This document shows, in pieces, positions 35,937-48,300 of a DNA stretch of 64,000 nt. The stretch covers positions 3,369,757 to 3,433,756 of the forward strand of contig NC_050472.1 in the NCBI RefSeq assembly GCF_013373865.1, given 5' to 3'. The DNA comes from Monomorium pharaonis. Lineage: Eukaryota > Arthropoda > Insecta > Hymenoptera > Formicidae. The notes beneath the pieces are model-generated. The model searched no databases. It saw only the letters and a list, made by a program, of their open reading frames with translations, and had not been told where the DNA came from. Positions within the stretch are counted from its first letter, which is position 1, and each line of letters opens with the position of its first letter. Position numbers and translations under genes: made by a program.

Positions 35937-36959
35937 ACTCTAGCTTTGTGAGGAAATGTGCCACACGAGAGTAATTAATCACTCGCGTTGACTATTGTCT
36001 TCTCGCTCACGTATTGTGCTGCCTGAGAAACTGCAGCACCGTATCTGTAATTAAACGTGAATCATCCCCTGGAATAAAACACAATGTTTGCATTTCCATT
36101 CTATCTCATGACTGTCGTAAATTTGCTCCACGCTATTCATTTGCTATTGACCCGCATTCTCCTTCGCGCTAAATAAAAATATATTTTACTTTACATTCGC
36201 ATCGTGTGGAGAAGTAGCTTTTTCTAAAACGTTACAACTTATCTGATTCAAACTATCGTTGGATAAATATCAGAAAATTATAAATTATCATTAAAAAATA
36301 CATACATAATTGTACATGTATTTAAATTAATTTTCATAATTAACTAATACTGTCCAAATCACACTTGAATTCTACCAATTAATTTCTATTTTTGAAAGAC
36401 TCCGTACATATAATCTATAAATAATCCATAAATAATCAAATGACGAGCGGAAAAAATTGGGTCATTCTTTGTTACGTGAACAGACACAATTCTCACGGTT
36501 CTATTCAAGATTCATCATTCTACCTTTAATTCCAAGATGTCCGCAGCTCTCTGAACACGTACCCTAGAGAAACCGCAACATTGATAGTGACGGAAAAAAA
36601 AACTAATGGCGCCTCCAAAAGCACCCGCTACGCGCGATCACGGCGAAACCTTAATTCCCGGCGGTTTCTGCGGGCTTTCGTAGCAGGCAACGATTCAAGA
36701 AGGAGAGACCCCGCCATTAGCGGCGTCCGCGGACAAAGACTTGACAAGTTTATGGCACTTTCGACGGATTTATTTCTCAAGCAGCTGAATTTGAATGCCC
36801 GCTTTCGACCGCGCGACCGATTTCGGCGCGCGTCATTATAAACTTTTCACTTTTCACGAAACAAATTTTACACATTTCGCTACAAATTGATTACTGATGT
36901 GTGAAAGAATAATTTGAAATGTGTTTTTAAAACATGTTTTAAAACATGTTTAAATTTCA

Positions 36960-37290
36960 AAAGATCAATCGAGCAACCAAATCAGTTGAACTGTTTACAA
37001 CTGCACTTAAAAAATATTCATATAAATCATATTTATCAAATTCGTCAAAGAATCGTGTGACACTCGACATCGATAAAACTCGTGCTGAGCAAATCTAACT
37101 CTTATTGATTTTTCAAATTTAGTGCTAATTTTTTTTCAGAATTTCGCACTTTTGACTGGAGTTCCTCGCACGAGTTCTTTCGATGTCTCTTAATGCTCGA
37201 AGCGCTAGAGTCAAAATTGACAAAGTTGTAGCCACTCAAAAAATTAAAAAATTTAATTTTTTCAAACTTTGAAAATTCTGTCAGCTATAA
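36960..37290. repeat. unclassified dispersed repeat, copy 3 (longest)
   Basis: Joins the two segments seen apart elsewhere: its first about 100 bases match 17960-18055 and its 3' part (TTTCGCACTTTTGACTGGAG, CTCTTAATGCTCGAAGCGC, GTCAAAATTGACAAAGTTG) matches 22505-22640. It is therefore the most complete copy of the family in the window. It lies in laminin intron 3. No open frame of note. Confidence 0.75.
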
Positions 37291-37468
37291 AATTATATGT
37301 TTTGACATAAACTGATTTAATAATAAGATATATTCAAACATCTATTTTTTTAACTGTATAAAAATTAATCTGAAAAAGTATATATCGCGCTACATCATCG
37401 ATGATATGTTATGATGTTTATTACTTAATAAATAAGTTGCTGCGATGAAATAGTTTGCTCACACTTAC

Positions 37469-37699
37469 CCCATGTTGAACGCTATACCGACATCGAGCCG
37501 CATGTCCGGAGCACAGGCAACGTCCTCCGATATTGATTTCCTTTATTGAATAAAAGGCACGTCTCTTGTCGGCGAAAACCTCGCCGTTACGCCGAAGACC
37601 CTGAAGACGGAGACGCACGAATCTGGCCTGAGTGAATTCCTGTAGAGTCGCGCTGTGATTCAGAGCCCCGGGTCGACCGTTCACCAAGTGTGTATGGAT
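37469..37699 (-). CDS. wb: laminin alpha-1/2-type chain, exon 3 (end of LN, start of LE1)
   Basis: Encodes 77 residues, phase 0 at both ends (acceptor cttaaaag|ATCCAT; donor CATGGG|GTAAGT). The first 60 residues finish LN: IHTHLVNGRPG, the TQARFVRLRLQGLR strand and the conserved YSIKEINIGGR tail. The last 17 begin the first LE repeat, CLCSGHAARC, whose remaining cysteines lie in the next exon. LE repeats are disulfide-knotted EGF-like units that form the rigid short arm. LN totals about 243 visible residues here, the normal size for the family. Confidence 0.96.
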
Positions 37700-40600
37700 C
37701 TTTTAAGTAAACAATTAGAATGTTTGTTAACCCGAGTAATTCATTATTATTCATTATATACAGTATAATGCTACTATATACAATGTTTAGTTGCAATAAC
37801 AAAAATATAACTCGAGAAAGAATTAATATATATTTACAATTACATTCGAAAAATAAGATCAGAGACATATAGAAAATAATATCGTATCGTTTTGTGTACA
37901 ATTATCATTGCAATTTACTTTTGAAGTAAAAAATAAAACGGAAAATAGCGCGCGCAAAGCATAAAAAATAATATGGTAAAAATAAGTAAGAAATAATATT
38001 TAAATGACTATATTCAATTGTTAATTAATTTTAAGTAAAAATAAAAGGATGCAAATAAAATCAAATGTACCCTAACGCAATGTCTGTGCTTCTGTGACTG
38101 TGAACAATCAGCGACGGTCAATTAGCGTCGGCGGGCGAAGATAAATTCCAGAGACACGGGCAAAGAAGTAAATCATCCGCGAATGGCGCCGCGTGCTAAG
38201 AATGGAACGGCAAGTTCCGTAAATGGAGGGTACACGGTACCTAATAAGGAACAATCGCTTGTATTTAGGATACCTCACGATCTTTCGGATTGTCGAACGT
38301 TTGTCGTTAATTATTTGTTTGTGCTTCTAACAAATGCAACAATGTTATATGTAGACACTTTCTCTGTTTCACTCTTTTACTTTCATCTTTTGATTTTCAT
38401 CTTTTTATTTTTATGATCACGAGAGTTTGCTTCTCTTAGAAAGTTGTAATACCGCAAGTATAATTTGCAGCTGTGAAATGTAAAAATTAATTGTTTAGTG
38501 GAAAAAGTATCGAAGGAGTTAAACGGAAGCTGGCTGGATATCACCTTGCTTCGAATTCTTGGTAGTTCGGATGATAATTAAAGCTCATGCCTTGGGAACA
38601 CGAGAGCACGCCCGATCGGTTTCGTGCGAGCGGAATCGCGATGAGGGAAGAAAGGAAAGAGAGAAACGTGGAGGAGGGGAATCGATGATACAAAAACGGT
38701 GATCCCTACATTCCGGCCATGTACGGCGTTACCTGGCCGTATAAGGGAGTATTGCGTACGCATCTTCCGTAGGGAGGAAGCTTGGCAGTTTTACGCTTTT
38801 ACACGCAAGCCGGTGGAGGCAGCTTTACGCTTTTACACACACAGAGAGAGAGAGAGGAGAAAAGGTTAGGCTAGAAACCGAAGGATGGAAGTGCACCTCC
38901 CGACAAGCGGCAAACTCGTTGCCGTTTCGCAAGAAGGGATGGTCTCTCTCTGTCATAAGAAAGAGAAGATCCTCATACCTGAGGACCGATCTTCGTCACG
39001 AAATGATTACCTTTTATTCTCCGGTTTCGTCGCAAAAGTGTCTTTTAACGATTCGCGTGGGGCAACAAGAAGATAATATCGGAAACCTGTGTCTCCTAAA
39101 GTAAGAGTATTAAATGCTATTTCACGGAATAATGTTAGCAGTATCAGCAGTAAAGTTATGTTATACATTAAAGATATCAGAAATGTAAAAAGTTTCTTTT
39201 TTCTAAATAAACAAGTTTTTAGTCCCTCATATTAAAAAAACTTGGAATGCGTGTAAACTAATATAAAATACACACTATATATTTTACAGAATTAAGATAA
39301 AAATATGAATTATTATAAATACCTGTAATTATAAATCTTTTACAAAGGATCTTCAAATTTTAATTACAAGTAAATTAAAAATTTGTTATAATAAATTAAT
39401 TACTATCTTCAAAAAATAATGATCTTATCTAATTCATCACGTATCTAAATCATCAGTATTAAATAGAAAATAATAGTACATTATTTTAACATTACTTTAA
39501 CATAATATTAGAAGTAATTATATTTCTTACACAGTGATAATATATACAGTTTCCTTTATATTTTTGCAATAAAGAATTAGAAACAAAGCTTGGTGAGTAA
39601 AACAAATCGATGTGTACGGAAGAGGAAGAAGGTGAAGGGGAAGTGACTTATAAATTTCCGTAAAGAAATGCATCGCCTGCGGCAAACTTATTCCCGACGA
39701 TAACGAGGTGAATGGTAAATTATCGTCACAAAACAGCGCCAATCGTATACGTCGTGTAATAATGCCCCGGAATAGCAGAAACGCACACTTTCGTTTCTGC
39801 TGTTAATGCATCGCTTCCCATATCGTTGCATGTCGCGATTTACTGTAACGGGTTTACCAAAAGAAATTAATTGAGAACTAACGGTCGGCATATATAATAA
39901 ATGTGAGTCGCGATAATTGCACAGAATGTCTCTGAGCTTTAATCTTGCGTCATTACCTTTAGATTCTTCAATTTTTCACAAATGTGTCGAAACATCAGTA
40001 GTTTTTAAAATATAAGTAATCGAGAATATAAGAATAAAGGAATTAAATATAGAATTTACAAGGAAAAAAACATCAATAAATTTGATGTGTAATAATAAAC
40101 TGTAAAATAAACTGTAAAAAAAAAGAGAGATGATACAAGAAATATATAAAGCATATTTAAGAGAGAAATGCAAATATAAAGATTTTAATAAAGATTTTAA
40201 AATATTTATTATATTGTTTTATATCAAGGAAGTAACGCCCGGTTCACCGTTTATTAATGACCTTAAATCGCCTCCGTATTATTACTTCGCAAAAAAAATA
40301 AATAAATAAAAGCGGTAGGATGAAAAGCGGGGAGGGACGGAAAAACGGGATCTACCGGAAGCAAACGGACCGGCAACCCCGTTGCCTGTAAAATCAGCGC
40401 CCGCTAATCATCCAATCGCGTAATTGCACACGCGCGGCGGCATAAGACCGTCGATAATTAACGATGCCGAGTGCGGCCGTGAGGATTTTCGCAAGGATTA
40501 TTGATAATGACACGGTTAGTGGAGCTCGTTGCGGAACGAGCTCGGCGAAAAATGCTCCAGCGAGCATAAACGTCGCTCGTTGCATCATGCGTGTCATTAG

Positions 40601-41544
40601 CATAACACGCTTTTTATTTTATCGACTTAGCTCTTCCAACAAAAAAAAAAGACTCGGGAAAGACAACAAGGGCCAAGAGCGTGAAATAAACAACATATAA
40701 AACAATCTGTCAATTTCTACAATAAAAACTAAAGAAAAAGCAGACGAATGACTTTCTACTTTCATTGCGAGAGAGCGAGAACAAAACGTACGGTTCCGTT
40801 GCCGATGAAATAAAGCGCCACTAGAAAAATTACGTAATACCCGACATTTAAATAGTGAATCATTGTAACGAATGAGTGAAGGTGAAAACGGTTCATTTTC
40901 GACGACGATCAAGCATTATGGCACACAGAGGTGCGCCGATTGGCAGCCTGACATTTGTATGCAACAGGTTATTAGGGATAGGTCGTTATGCTACTTTATG
41001 ACCGGCAGTTAAAGGGCTCGCGTGAAAAATACACTTCGACTTTGTTTTTACTGCGGGTTAATTATCCGCGTTTTCAACACTCGTAACGCTCAACGTTACG
41101 AGGGATAACGTTGTGTTATTTGTACGTGCCTGCGCCCTAATTGCAGTTGCGAGTTCTTTTTTTTTTTTACACACACAGTCGAGCAATTTCTTTCTCTCTC
41201 CTGATTTTGCAATGTGTTAAACGTTATTTTGTGGAAACAAGTTGCAGTTGGCAAGTGCGGCGTAAAATGCAACTCGATAATAACTTTATTTGTACGAAAA
41301 TGCACTCGATCAATGTAATTATACGTCTACTATTGATTTACATGTATTATTATCAAAATGCAGCGAAACGTGTAAAGCTATCACTTTATTCAGTAAAATA
41401 AAATAAGATTGATACCGTGAGACGATAATATTTTTCGGGAGGAGCAATCGTAAAAGAAGATAAAATCGTGCGTAAAAGGAAGAAGCCGATATCGGTGGGC
41501 CGCATTTTTTTTCGAGCTTTGTGAAACGAGAAACGTGTCCTCAC
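37700..41544 (-). other. laminin intron 2 (about 3.8 kb)
   Basis: Lies between GGCGAG|GTGAGG and cttaaaag|ATCCAT. It contains a short repeat shared with 21.2 kb (37893-37958) and a CpG-richer patch at 40.2-41.1 kb. No exon or RNA gene recognised. Confidence 0.7.
37897..37958. repeat. short dispersed repeat ending in AAATAGCGCG, copy B
   Basis: Matches 21246-21305: AATTATCATTGCAATTTA, GTAAAAAATAAAA, AAATAGCGCG. It lies within laminin intron 2. Confidence 0.65.
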
Positions 41545-41787
41545 CTCGCCGTTCTCCATGGGGGTTTGTCTGGAGTACTGGCTGGTGCATATGACCTCGT
41601 CGTCGGCGACGTAAACGGGTTTGCCCGCGACAGGCGGTGCCGAATATCTCGTCCAGCATTCCCCATCGCTCGGCGCGTAATACTGCCACGGCTGGAAGTC
41701 CTCGCCATCCAGAGATCGCTCCAGGATCCAGGCCGCGGGTCTCGGCGAGTTCGCCGCCTTCACTATCACGTACTCCACTTGATAGAC
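41545..41787 (-). CDS. wb: laminin alpha-1/2-type chain, exon 2 (LN domain, middle)
   Basis: Encodes 81 residues, phase 0 at both ends. The acceptor is gttttcag|GTCTATCAA and the donor GGCGAG|GTGAGG. The sequence runs VYQVEYVIVKAANSPRP, then AAWILERSLDG, FQPWQYYA, the cysteine-containing GECWTRY, and DEVICTSQYS followed by MENGE, all core LN signatures of laminin alpha chains. It joins in frame to LDLKQ upstream and to IHTHLVNGRPG downstream, reproducing the family order without a gap. The intron on its 5' side is about 17.6 kb. The plus strand is also open across this exon for 92 codons; that is a shadow caused by GC-rich third positions. Confidence 0.96.
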
Positions 41788-42813
41788 CTGAAAACATAAC
41801 AGTGCAAAAGGCTCAGTAAGATAAATTATTATTAAGATGTTTACAATCAGTTATACAGGAAATTGTGTTACCGATAAATCATGTTAATTCCTAAGTATAA
41901 AAATCTTGCTGTAAATGTTAATATTTCGAGGCTTAGAAGGGGAGAGTAAAGCCCTCTTCTCTTTACGCACGCGCTCCTTCGTATCACAGTCCTCGTTACA
42001 GTGCGCCGAGATAAAAATCGCGGAGAGCTCAATGCCGGAGGCCGGACTCGCAGGTCTCCCGCGGCTCGTCGGAAACCCCGCCGAGACCAGGATCTCGCGA
42101 CGGATAATTAATTCCACGCAGCCGTAGATATCGCGCGGAACTAGTTGGCGCTCGCTCGATGTCCCATTTGGCGCGACGAATAGAGGAGAATACAATAATC
42201 GTGCCTGTATAATGCGTCACACCGCGTCATTCTCTCTCTCTCCCTATCTTTTCCTCTCGATCGGCCGTCCCGAGAAGAATATTATTCGGAGGCGGATGTT
42301 GAAACTTCTGTCTGCGCGTGGAATGCGTGAACCGCGACTTTACATCCGAGGCCCGAGTAGACAGGCGATGAAAATCAGTCGCTACTTGCTATTAACTGCC
42401 TTCTTTTGCCTTACCTTGCCATTATCCTCTCATTGTTCGCGTGTTAAAACCGCGCGTTGAATGAGTCGACAGTTAGATACTCTATGCACGCGCCATAGTA
42501 TACAGACACTCTCCCCCACGCTGTCTTTCGACTGTGTCTCGGTGGTGTTGCCGGACGCAAATGGGCGCGAGTGCAAATTTTAAAATGTACACTCTAGCGT
42601 AGCAAATCGTAAATGCGGCGCACGCGTAGGCGAGTATTACGTTACAGGATGCTCCGTCGAGTACTAGGCACGTGAGTGATACTGTGCATGTACCGTACAT
42701 ATTATCTTTACATAACGCGGATGTTACGTGATATTTTCAATGAGCACTCTTTTTCAAAGGTAAATAGTGTACAATTTCAAATACGTCGACGTAAAATCTA
42801 ATAAATTAATATA

Positions 42814-43025
42814 CACGGACAGAATTTCTCTCTTAAAATTTACCCTCAAAATCTGGTAATTGTAAGATAATGTATGACCTCGAGGAATTTTGCTATACTT
42901 TTTAGTAAAATTAATTATACTTTTAGGTAAATTTTACCAAAAAGTATAGTAAAATTCCTCGAGGTCATTATCAGAGACAATTATCAGATTTTGAGGGTAA
43001 ATTTTAAGAGAAAATTCTCTCCGTG
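42814..43025. mobile_element. palindromic MITE flanked by TA, family with CACGGAGAGAA ends (copy 1)
   Basis: A 212-bp near-palindrome with TA on each side (42812-42813, 43026-43027). The left end reads CACGGACAGAATTT and the right end, inward, CACGGAGAGAATTTTC. The arms continue through CTTAAAATTTACCCTCAAAA and GACCTCGAGGAATTTT almost to the centre. TA flanks fit a Tc1/mariner-type mobiliser. No coding capacity. Confidence 0.8.
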
Positions 43026-45195
43026 TAGTGCTAATAAAAGACAGAACGGGAGGGAGAAAGAGAGAGACTATCAGCTGAATTATGTTAGGTAACATTCAAT
43101 TAACATCTTTTCCTTCTCATTTATTCATCGGATGATTCTCTTCTTCGTTTATGAAAACGTCAAACACTCCACAAGTTCATGGGGATGTGCATTCATCTCT
43201 GACTGCGGTCACGTTTTAACAAGACAGGAGTCCTTCATCCTGCCGTCGGCCCGCGTCTTTGTCGTTGTCGTTGTCCTCGTTGTGTCGTCGTTACGCCGAC
43301 ATTGTGAGGCCGGACCGACGCCCACTTTCGGACCATAAAGACAGATCGCATGTCCGCGATACCGGCTTCGTTTCCTTCTAAGGACTTCGTCCGGAACGGC
43401 TTGGATTCGGCCTCCTCAGCCGTGGAGAAGCCGGCTTCAATTATCCGGCCCTTTTACCTCGTAGACGAGGACGCGCATACGTGCGGCTTCTCGTGCGCGT
43501 GTACGGGAATCCCCGCGATCGCCCTCGGGCATTAGAGAATCGTTACGTCGGCGATCTCGGGTAATCTTTAATTTGCGCGACCAGTGCCTTGCTGAATGAA
43601 TTATACGACGTATTGACATGACGGGCAGCATTAACAAGGATACACCCGTCTCGTTTAGAGCTCGTGGAATGTGTGTGTATGTATGGCAGCACTGAGGCTG
43701 CAGGGGAATACGTTTGCGCATCAACATTGTTATGATAGGAGCACGAGGGAAAAGGGAAAGCGTTGCACGAGGCAGTCTCTTCCCGAGGCTGCCCGCCTTT
43801 TACCAGCTAAATATTTGCGTTGGCCGCACATGCCTCCAGTCGCCATCGGCATCGCGTGCCTCGTCGTATGGGGTAGGTCATAAGCAAACCACGAATGCAT
43901 TACTGGCTCAAGGTTGCCCCCCTTCCGGCCCTCGAGGGGTGTTGGATGTTTCACGCGGACGGTATACACTAGAACTGTGGAGTTTATCGCGCCGGGCACA
44001 CGACGGGATTATCGAGGGATGAGGCATGTTTAAACGAATGACCGCGTGCGTGCCTGACTTGTACGAAACAAACGCCGTCAAGCTACTATCAAAGCAGAAT
44101 AAACGGAAAAGTTAGATCTGGGAACGCGTCTGGAATTGCTGTGTGCGTTCACATTCTCACTTTACAATGTGCTTTTGCATTCCGCATCTCACATTCCAAA
44201 GATCAGTACAAATGAAAAATTACGTTGGCGCAATGAAGTAAAATATCTTATTTTCTCTCAATCTCAAGGATTTAACTGGATAATTAAAATTAAAATTAGT
44301 TTTAGAATTTTTCCCCAAAATTATACATGTTCCACAATGTGTTATAGATATTATTAGAAAAGAAATAATTCTTTCTATATAATTTTCATTTTCACAGCGA
44401 CATTATCGTATGCTACGAGCTCTTGTTATCGTGCACAGACTCTGTGGATCTATGCGTTAAGAAGGTATTCTAGGACGGACTACTTGTTCGAGAGGTACTC
44501 CGTTCACGTTCGGTGGACCGCGTGTAAATATTACGCGGATAGCCTTGCATGAAGGCACGTCAAGGGTCGTACTTGACGCACCTTGCCTCGACCTTTCGAT
44601 GGCGTAGACATCGCGGTCACGTTATAATAATTACTAAGGTTTTTACACCCACAATTAAAAAATAATCTTTCTAATTGAATGAATTGCCGAAATCAATTGA
44701 TAGGCAAAGTGACAATTTTTAAAATTCTTGTCATCCTGTTCTGATCAATTAGACTGCAATATCCTTTCTTGTAAAAACTACCGTGGGTGCTGTCAACGGC
44801 CTTTAAAAGTGGCAGTGTCATTTCTTCCGCGAAAATGAAAAGTGGTCGGTACAAGAACCGCGCGCTCGATCTCGCGCTCGGTATCTGAGAAACATGAACT
44901 GTGTTTTGCTTCCGTGGTCTCCGCGGGGAATTCTTCAAGTACGTGACCAGCCACGTGACACGGCGCGAGAGAAATGCAATGGACGGCTCCCACGATCATG
45001 GGCGACGGCTTCTTTCGACGTTAAACGCATCCACAGCCTTGTAAGGATGCACTTGGTATTAGCATCGGATGACAGAAATGGCTTTATAGCTGACGCGTAG
45101 ATAATGAAAGTCGATAATACAGCCTAAAGAATCTATGCCCTTTCTTTGGAAGATATGCAATCGAAGGATCAAGGTCGATTGAAAACAATCAAAGA

Positions 45196-45368
45196 CATAG
45201 AGAGAAAGATTTTGTTCGACTATTCCAAAGCATATATTTTTTTTATTTTAATAAATTTTATACACATTTCTTTAGATTTATTAAAATTTATTAGAAACAA
45301 TGAAATATATGCTTTGGAATAGTCGAACAAAACGGTTTATTAAATTTAAAGAAATCTTTCTCTCCGTG
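45196..45368. mobile_element. palindromic MITE, CACGGAGAGAA-end family (copy 2, left end decayed)
   Basis: A 173-bp element. Its right end, read inward, is CACGGAGAGAAAGATT, matching the end of the element at 42814-43025. The left end reads CATAGAGAGAAAGATT, and the flanking dinucleotide is GA instead of TA. Inner arms TTTGTTCGACTATTCCAAAG and GCATATA pair perfectly. The interior differs from copy 1, so only the termini are shared. The right arm carries an extra stretch (AAATTTAATAAACC) absent from the left. Confidence 0.75.
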
Positions 45369-48300
45369 TAGATAATACTTGCAAACTGCATTACTAAACT
45401 CATTAATTTTGCACACTGACATTCAACATCATAAAAAATATGTTAAACATAACAATACTTCGTAAATTAAATTTTGCGTAACGCTTGTTCTTAAAAAAGC
45501 AAGTTAGAAAAAAAAAGAAAAACCAATTATTTCTATTTTCTATTGAAAAATGCGCAATAATCTTTTTTCCAGTTTAATTAAAATTAATATTTATTTTTGT
45601 AAGAATTACGTTTCCTAATTTAGATTATCAATTACAAGAGCCCCATTTCTATAAGACCGCCGCGTCGGATCAAATGCTTTCACGTAATTGTACGGTCGAT
45701 CACTCTCGACTGCTTTCCAAAGAAAGGCTCCACCAGAATTACTAACCAGTTAACCCGGACGGAGAAGAGCAGATATCATCAGGCGCGAAGCTGCGAACGA
45801 CTCGCTGAGATGTGGAAGCGGCGGAAGAAACTAGGGAGCCAGTATCGTAAACAGATCTCCCGCGACTCGTAACTGTTATCCGCGGCAGGATCTCGAAGAA
45901 GAAGCGACACCTTCGCCATTTGATCACTCTCATTCGCACGCGTTTACAGCCGCGTTTTACAGTTTCACGCTCGCCAGCGACAATGAGCGACGCATGCTGC
46001 ACGCCCGTTTACACGAACCGCGATAATAAACGAGCTGTGCAATCTCAGGGAAACGACTTGAGATATCGCGTACGATTGCCTTAATGGCGGAGAACGAGTG
46101 ATAAGGCAAGAAATGTGAAATTCCATGATCATCGACAATTTATCGGTGATTTAATCTAAACAATTATCGATGTCCTGTTATTTGGTGAAGATAGCAGATT
46201 AGGCGTACAATTTTTCAGTTGAAAGGTTAGCAAGGTAAAAGTAGTCGGATCTAATCATAGAAATTAATCTTGGAGCGCTACTCATATTTTTCTTACAATA
46301 ACTTGCCCTTCGTGAAAATTTACTCACAAAATCAAGAATTTCTTTACACTCTTTTTCACTTTATAAATCACAAGACGTTTGAGTGTAACCAATATTATTT
46401 TTATATAAAGAAAATCTCATTAAATGTTATTTTAAGCCATCAAAATTTAAATAATAAAAACTTTATTGAACTTGAATTAACATTTGGGCAAAAATTCAGC
46501 ACTCTGTAAGTTCAGCAATAAGTAAAACTTTAGCTGCATAATAAGCGATAAAACAGATTAGTGTATTGTGAGTTAAGTAGTATAATATGATGTAATATTT
46601 TAAGTATAGTTGAGGAAACTCGTGATGATTAAGCACGTTTCTAAATGCAGTAAGAAACAAAGAATTGCCACAACGCGTTAGCTCACAAAAGTGAACAAAA
46701 GTCGTTGCCAAGATTCTCACGAAGTAACGTGCTCTCTGACACCCCTTTATGGGCGCGACCAACGTGGGACTCCTCTTCTCGACCGAGGCTAAGGGGCACC
46801 ACTAATAAATTGGCATTGCACGCTATCTCGCAAAGTCCGTAAATGGGGTACATCGAGAGGAGTGCAAGAAAATTTACCGAGCGGCCGGTTTCCGAAGCCG
46901 TTAAGGCTCGAAGCATCTGTACCTCGCTTCGCCTGAACTTTCTTCGGCAGCAACAAGATGAAATTGTCTGTTGTTATTAGAAATTCCTAGTTCTCTCGCC
47001 TATCTCTGCTCGCCGAAACGCGAGTAATAATAATTTACACACGCGATGTCATTCGCGCCTCATCTGTTCACCAAGTTAAATGAGAAAACGAAAGTACTCG
47101 TTGCGTTTAGCGATGCAATAAATGACATGTTAAACAAAATATGCGTTATACACATAAAAAATACAAAATGTTCTAGGCTTAACAAAAAATATTTTAAAAG
47201 ATAAAAATTTATAAAATGACAAATTCTTGTTTAAAAATGTGTATGGTAAATATAAATGAGTTAAGTTTATTTTGCATCTGTATATCAAATTTGTGATGAA
47301 ATACCTTCTCATATAAAGTACCAAATTTTTAAAATAAATTGTTATATGATAGACTGGCGAAAATCTATTTGACATCAAAAATAGAGAATAATAAGAAACT
47401 AACATGATAGTTGAAGGATGAAGAAGGATAAAACGCGGAACAAAAGCGATTCTCTTGAAAGACTGGCGCCTTTCAATTCTCACGTGAACGGACTTCAAAA
47501 TGTACCTACCAAGCGATCAATCGGGATGACGTGACACTGTTGTAAACACTGTTTTAATTAGACGTTCCTGATTGGCATTTCAATCTTTGTGTAATTCACC
47601 TGAGAATTAAATTTTAAAAAAATATTCAAGAAATGTTATTTATCATTATATACTATTTTAGAAAAATTTTAGAAAAATACGCATTTCCATACATTAATTA
47701 AAAGTTAATAAATAAAGCTATTGTTCAAATTAAACCCAAAGTATATTTTACCATTTGTCTATTGTTATCCTTGATAGCTATTCGCAATTATGAACAAATA
47801 ATGTTTTATTTTGTGCTAAACAAGCATGACGAACTATTCAATGCCGTAGCAGTGAAATAGCATGTTCTAATAGCAATGATAAGAAAAGATCTTAAGAAAC
47901 TGTTGCGCGATATGTAATTAAACGACTAGCGCCCGATATTATTCATTCAACCCGTGCTTAGAATAATTTGATAAACGAATCAATTAAATGTCGCTGCGAA
48001 TAAGCTCGGCGTAACATGTTATCATCGGTTGCACGGGAGAATATTGCATGGAAAATGCGCTCGAGAGGTGTTATTAAATCAAACCGCTTATTGCTGCCTT
48101 TCTTAGAAGTAGCGAGCGTTCGTAAAAATATTCGGGGAGTGTCTGACATGAAAGATTTTTTTTTATCATTTAAATACCCGCTCGGCATCGGACATGTTTC
48201 TCTCGCGAACCAGGTCTACTAACATAATACATAGTGACGGGGAATTGTGCGAATATAAAATAAACTTTTCATGAAATATTAATTAGACGTTCGATTGACT

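Larger units (their letters stand above)
32118..37468 (-). other. laminin intron 3 (about 5.4 kb)
   Basis: Lies between CATGGG|GTAAGT and atccttcag. It holds an 84-bp (AG)n tract ending in a G run (35843-35936) and the longest copy of an unclassified dispersed repeat (36960-37290). The rest is AT-rich with no coding signal. Confidence 0.7.
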
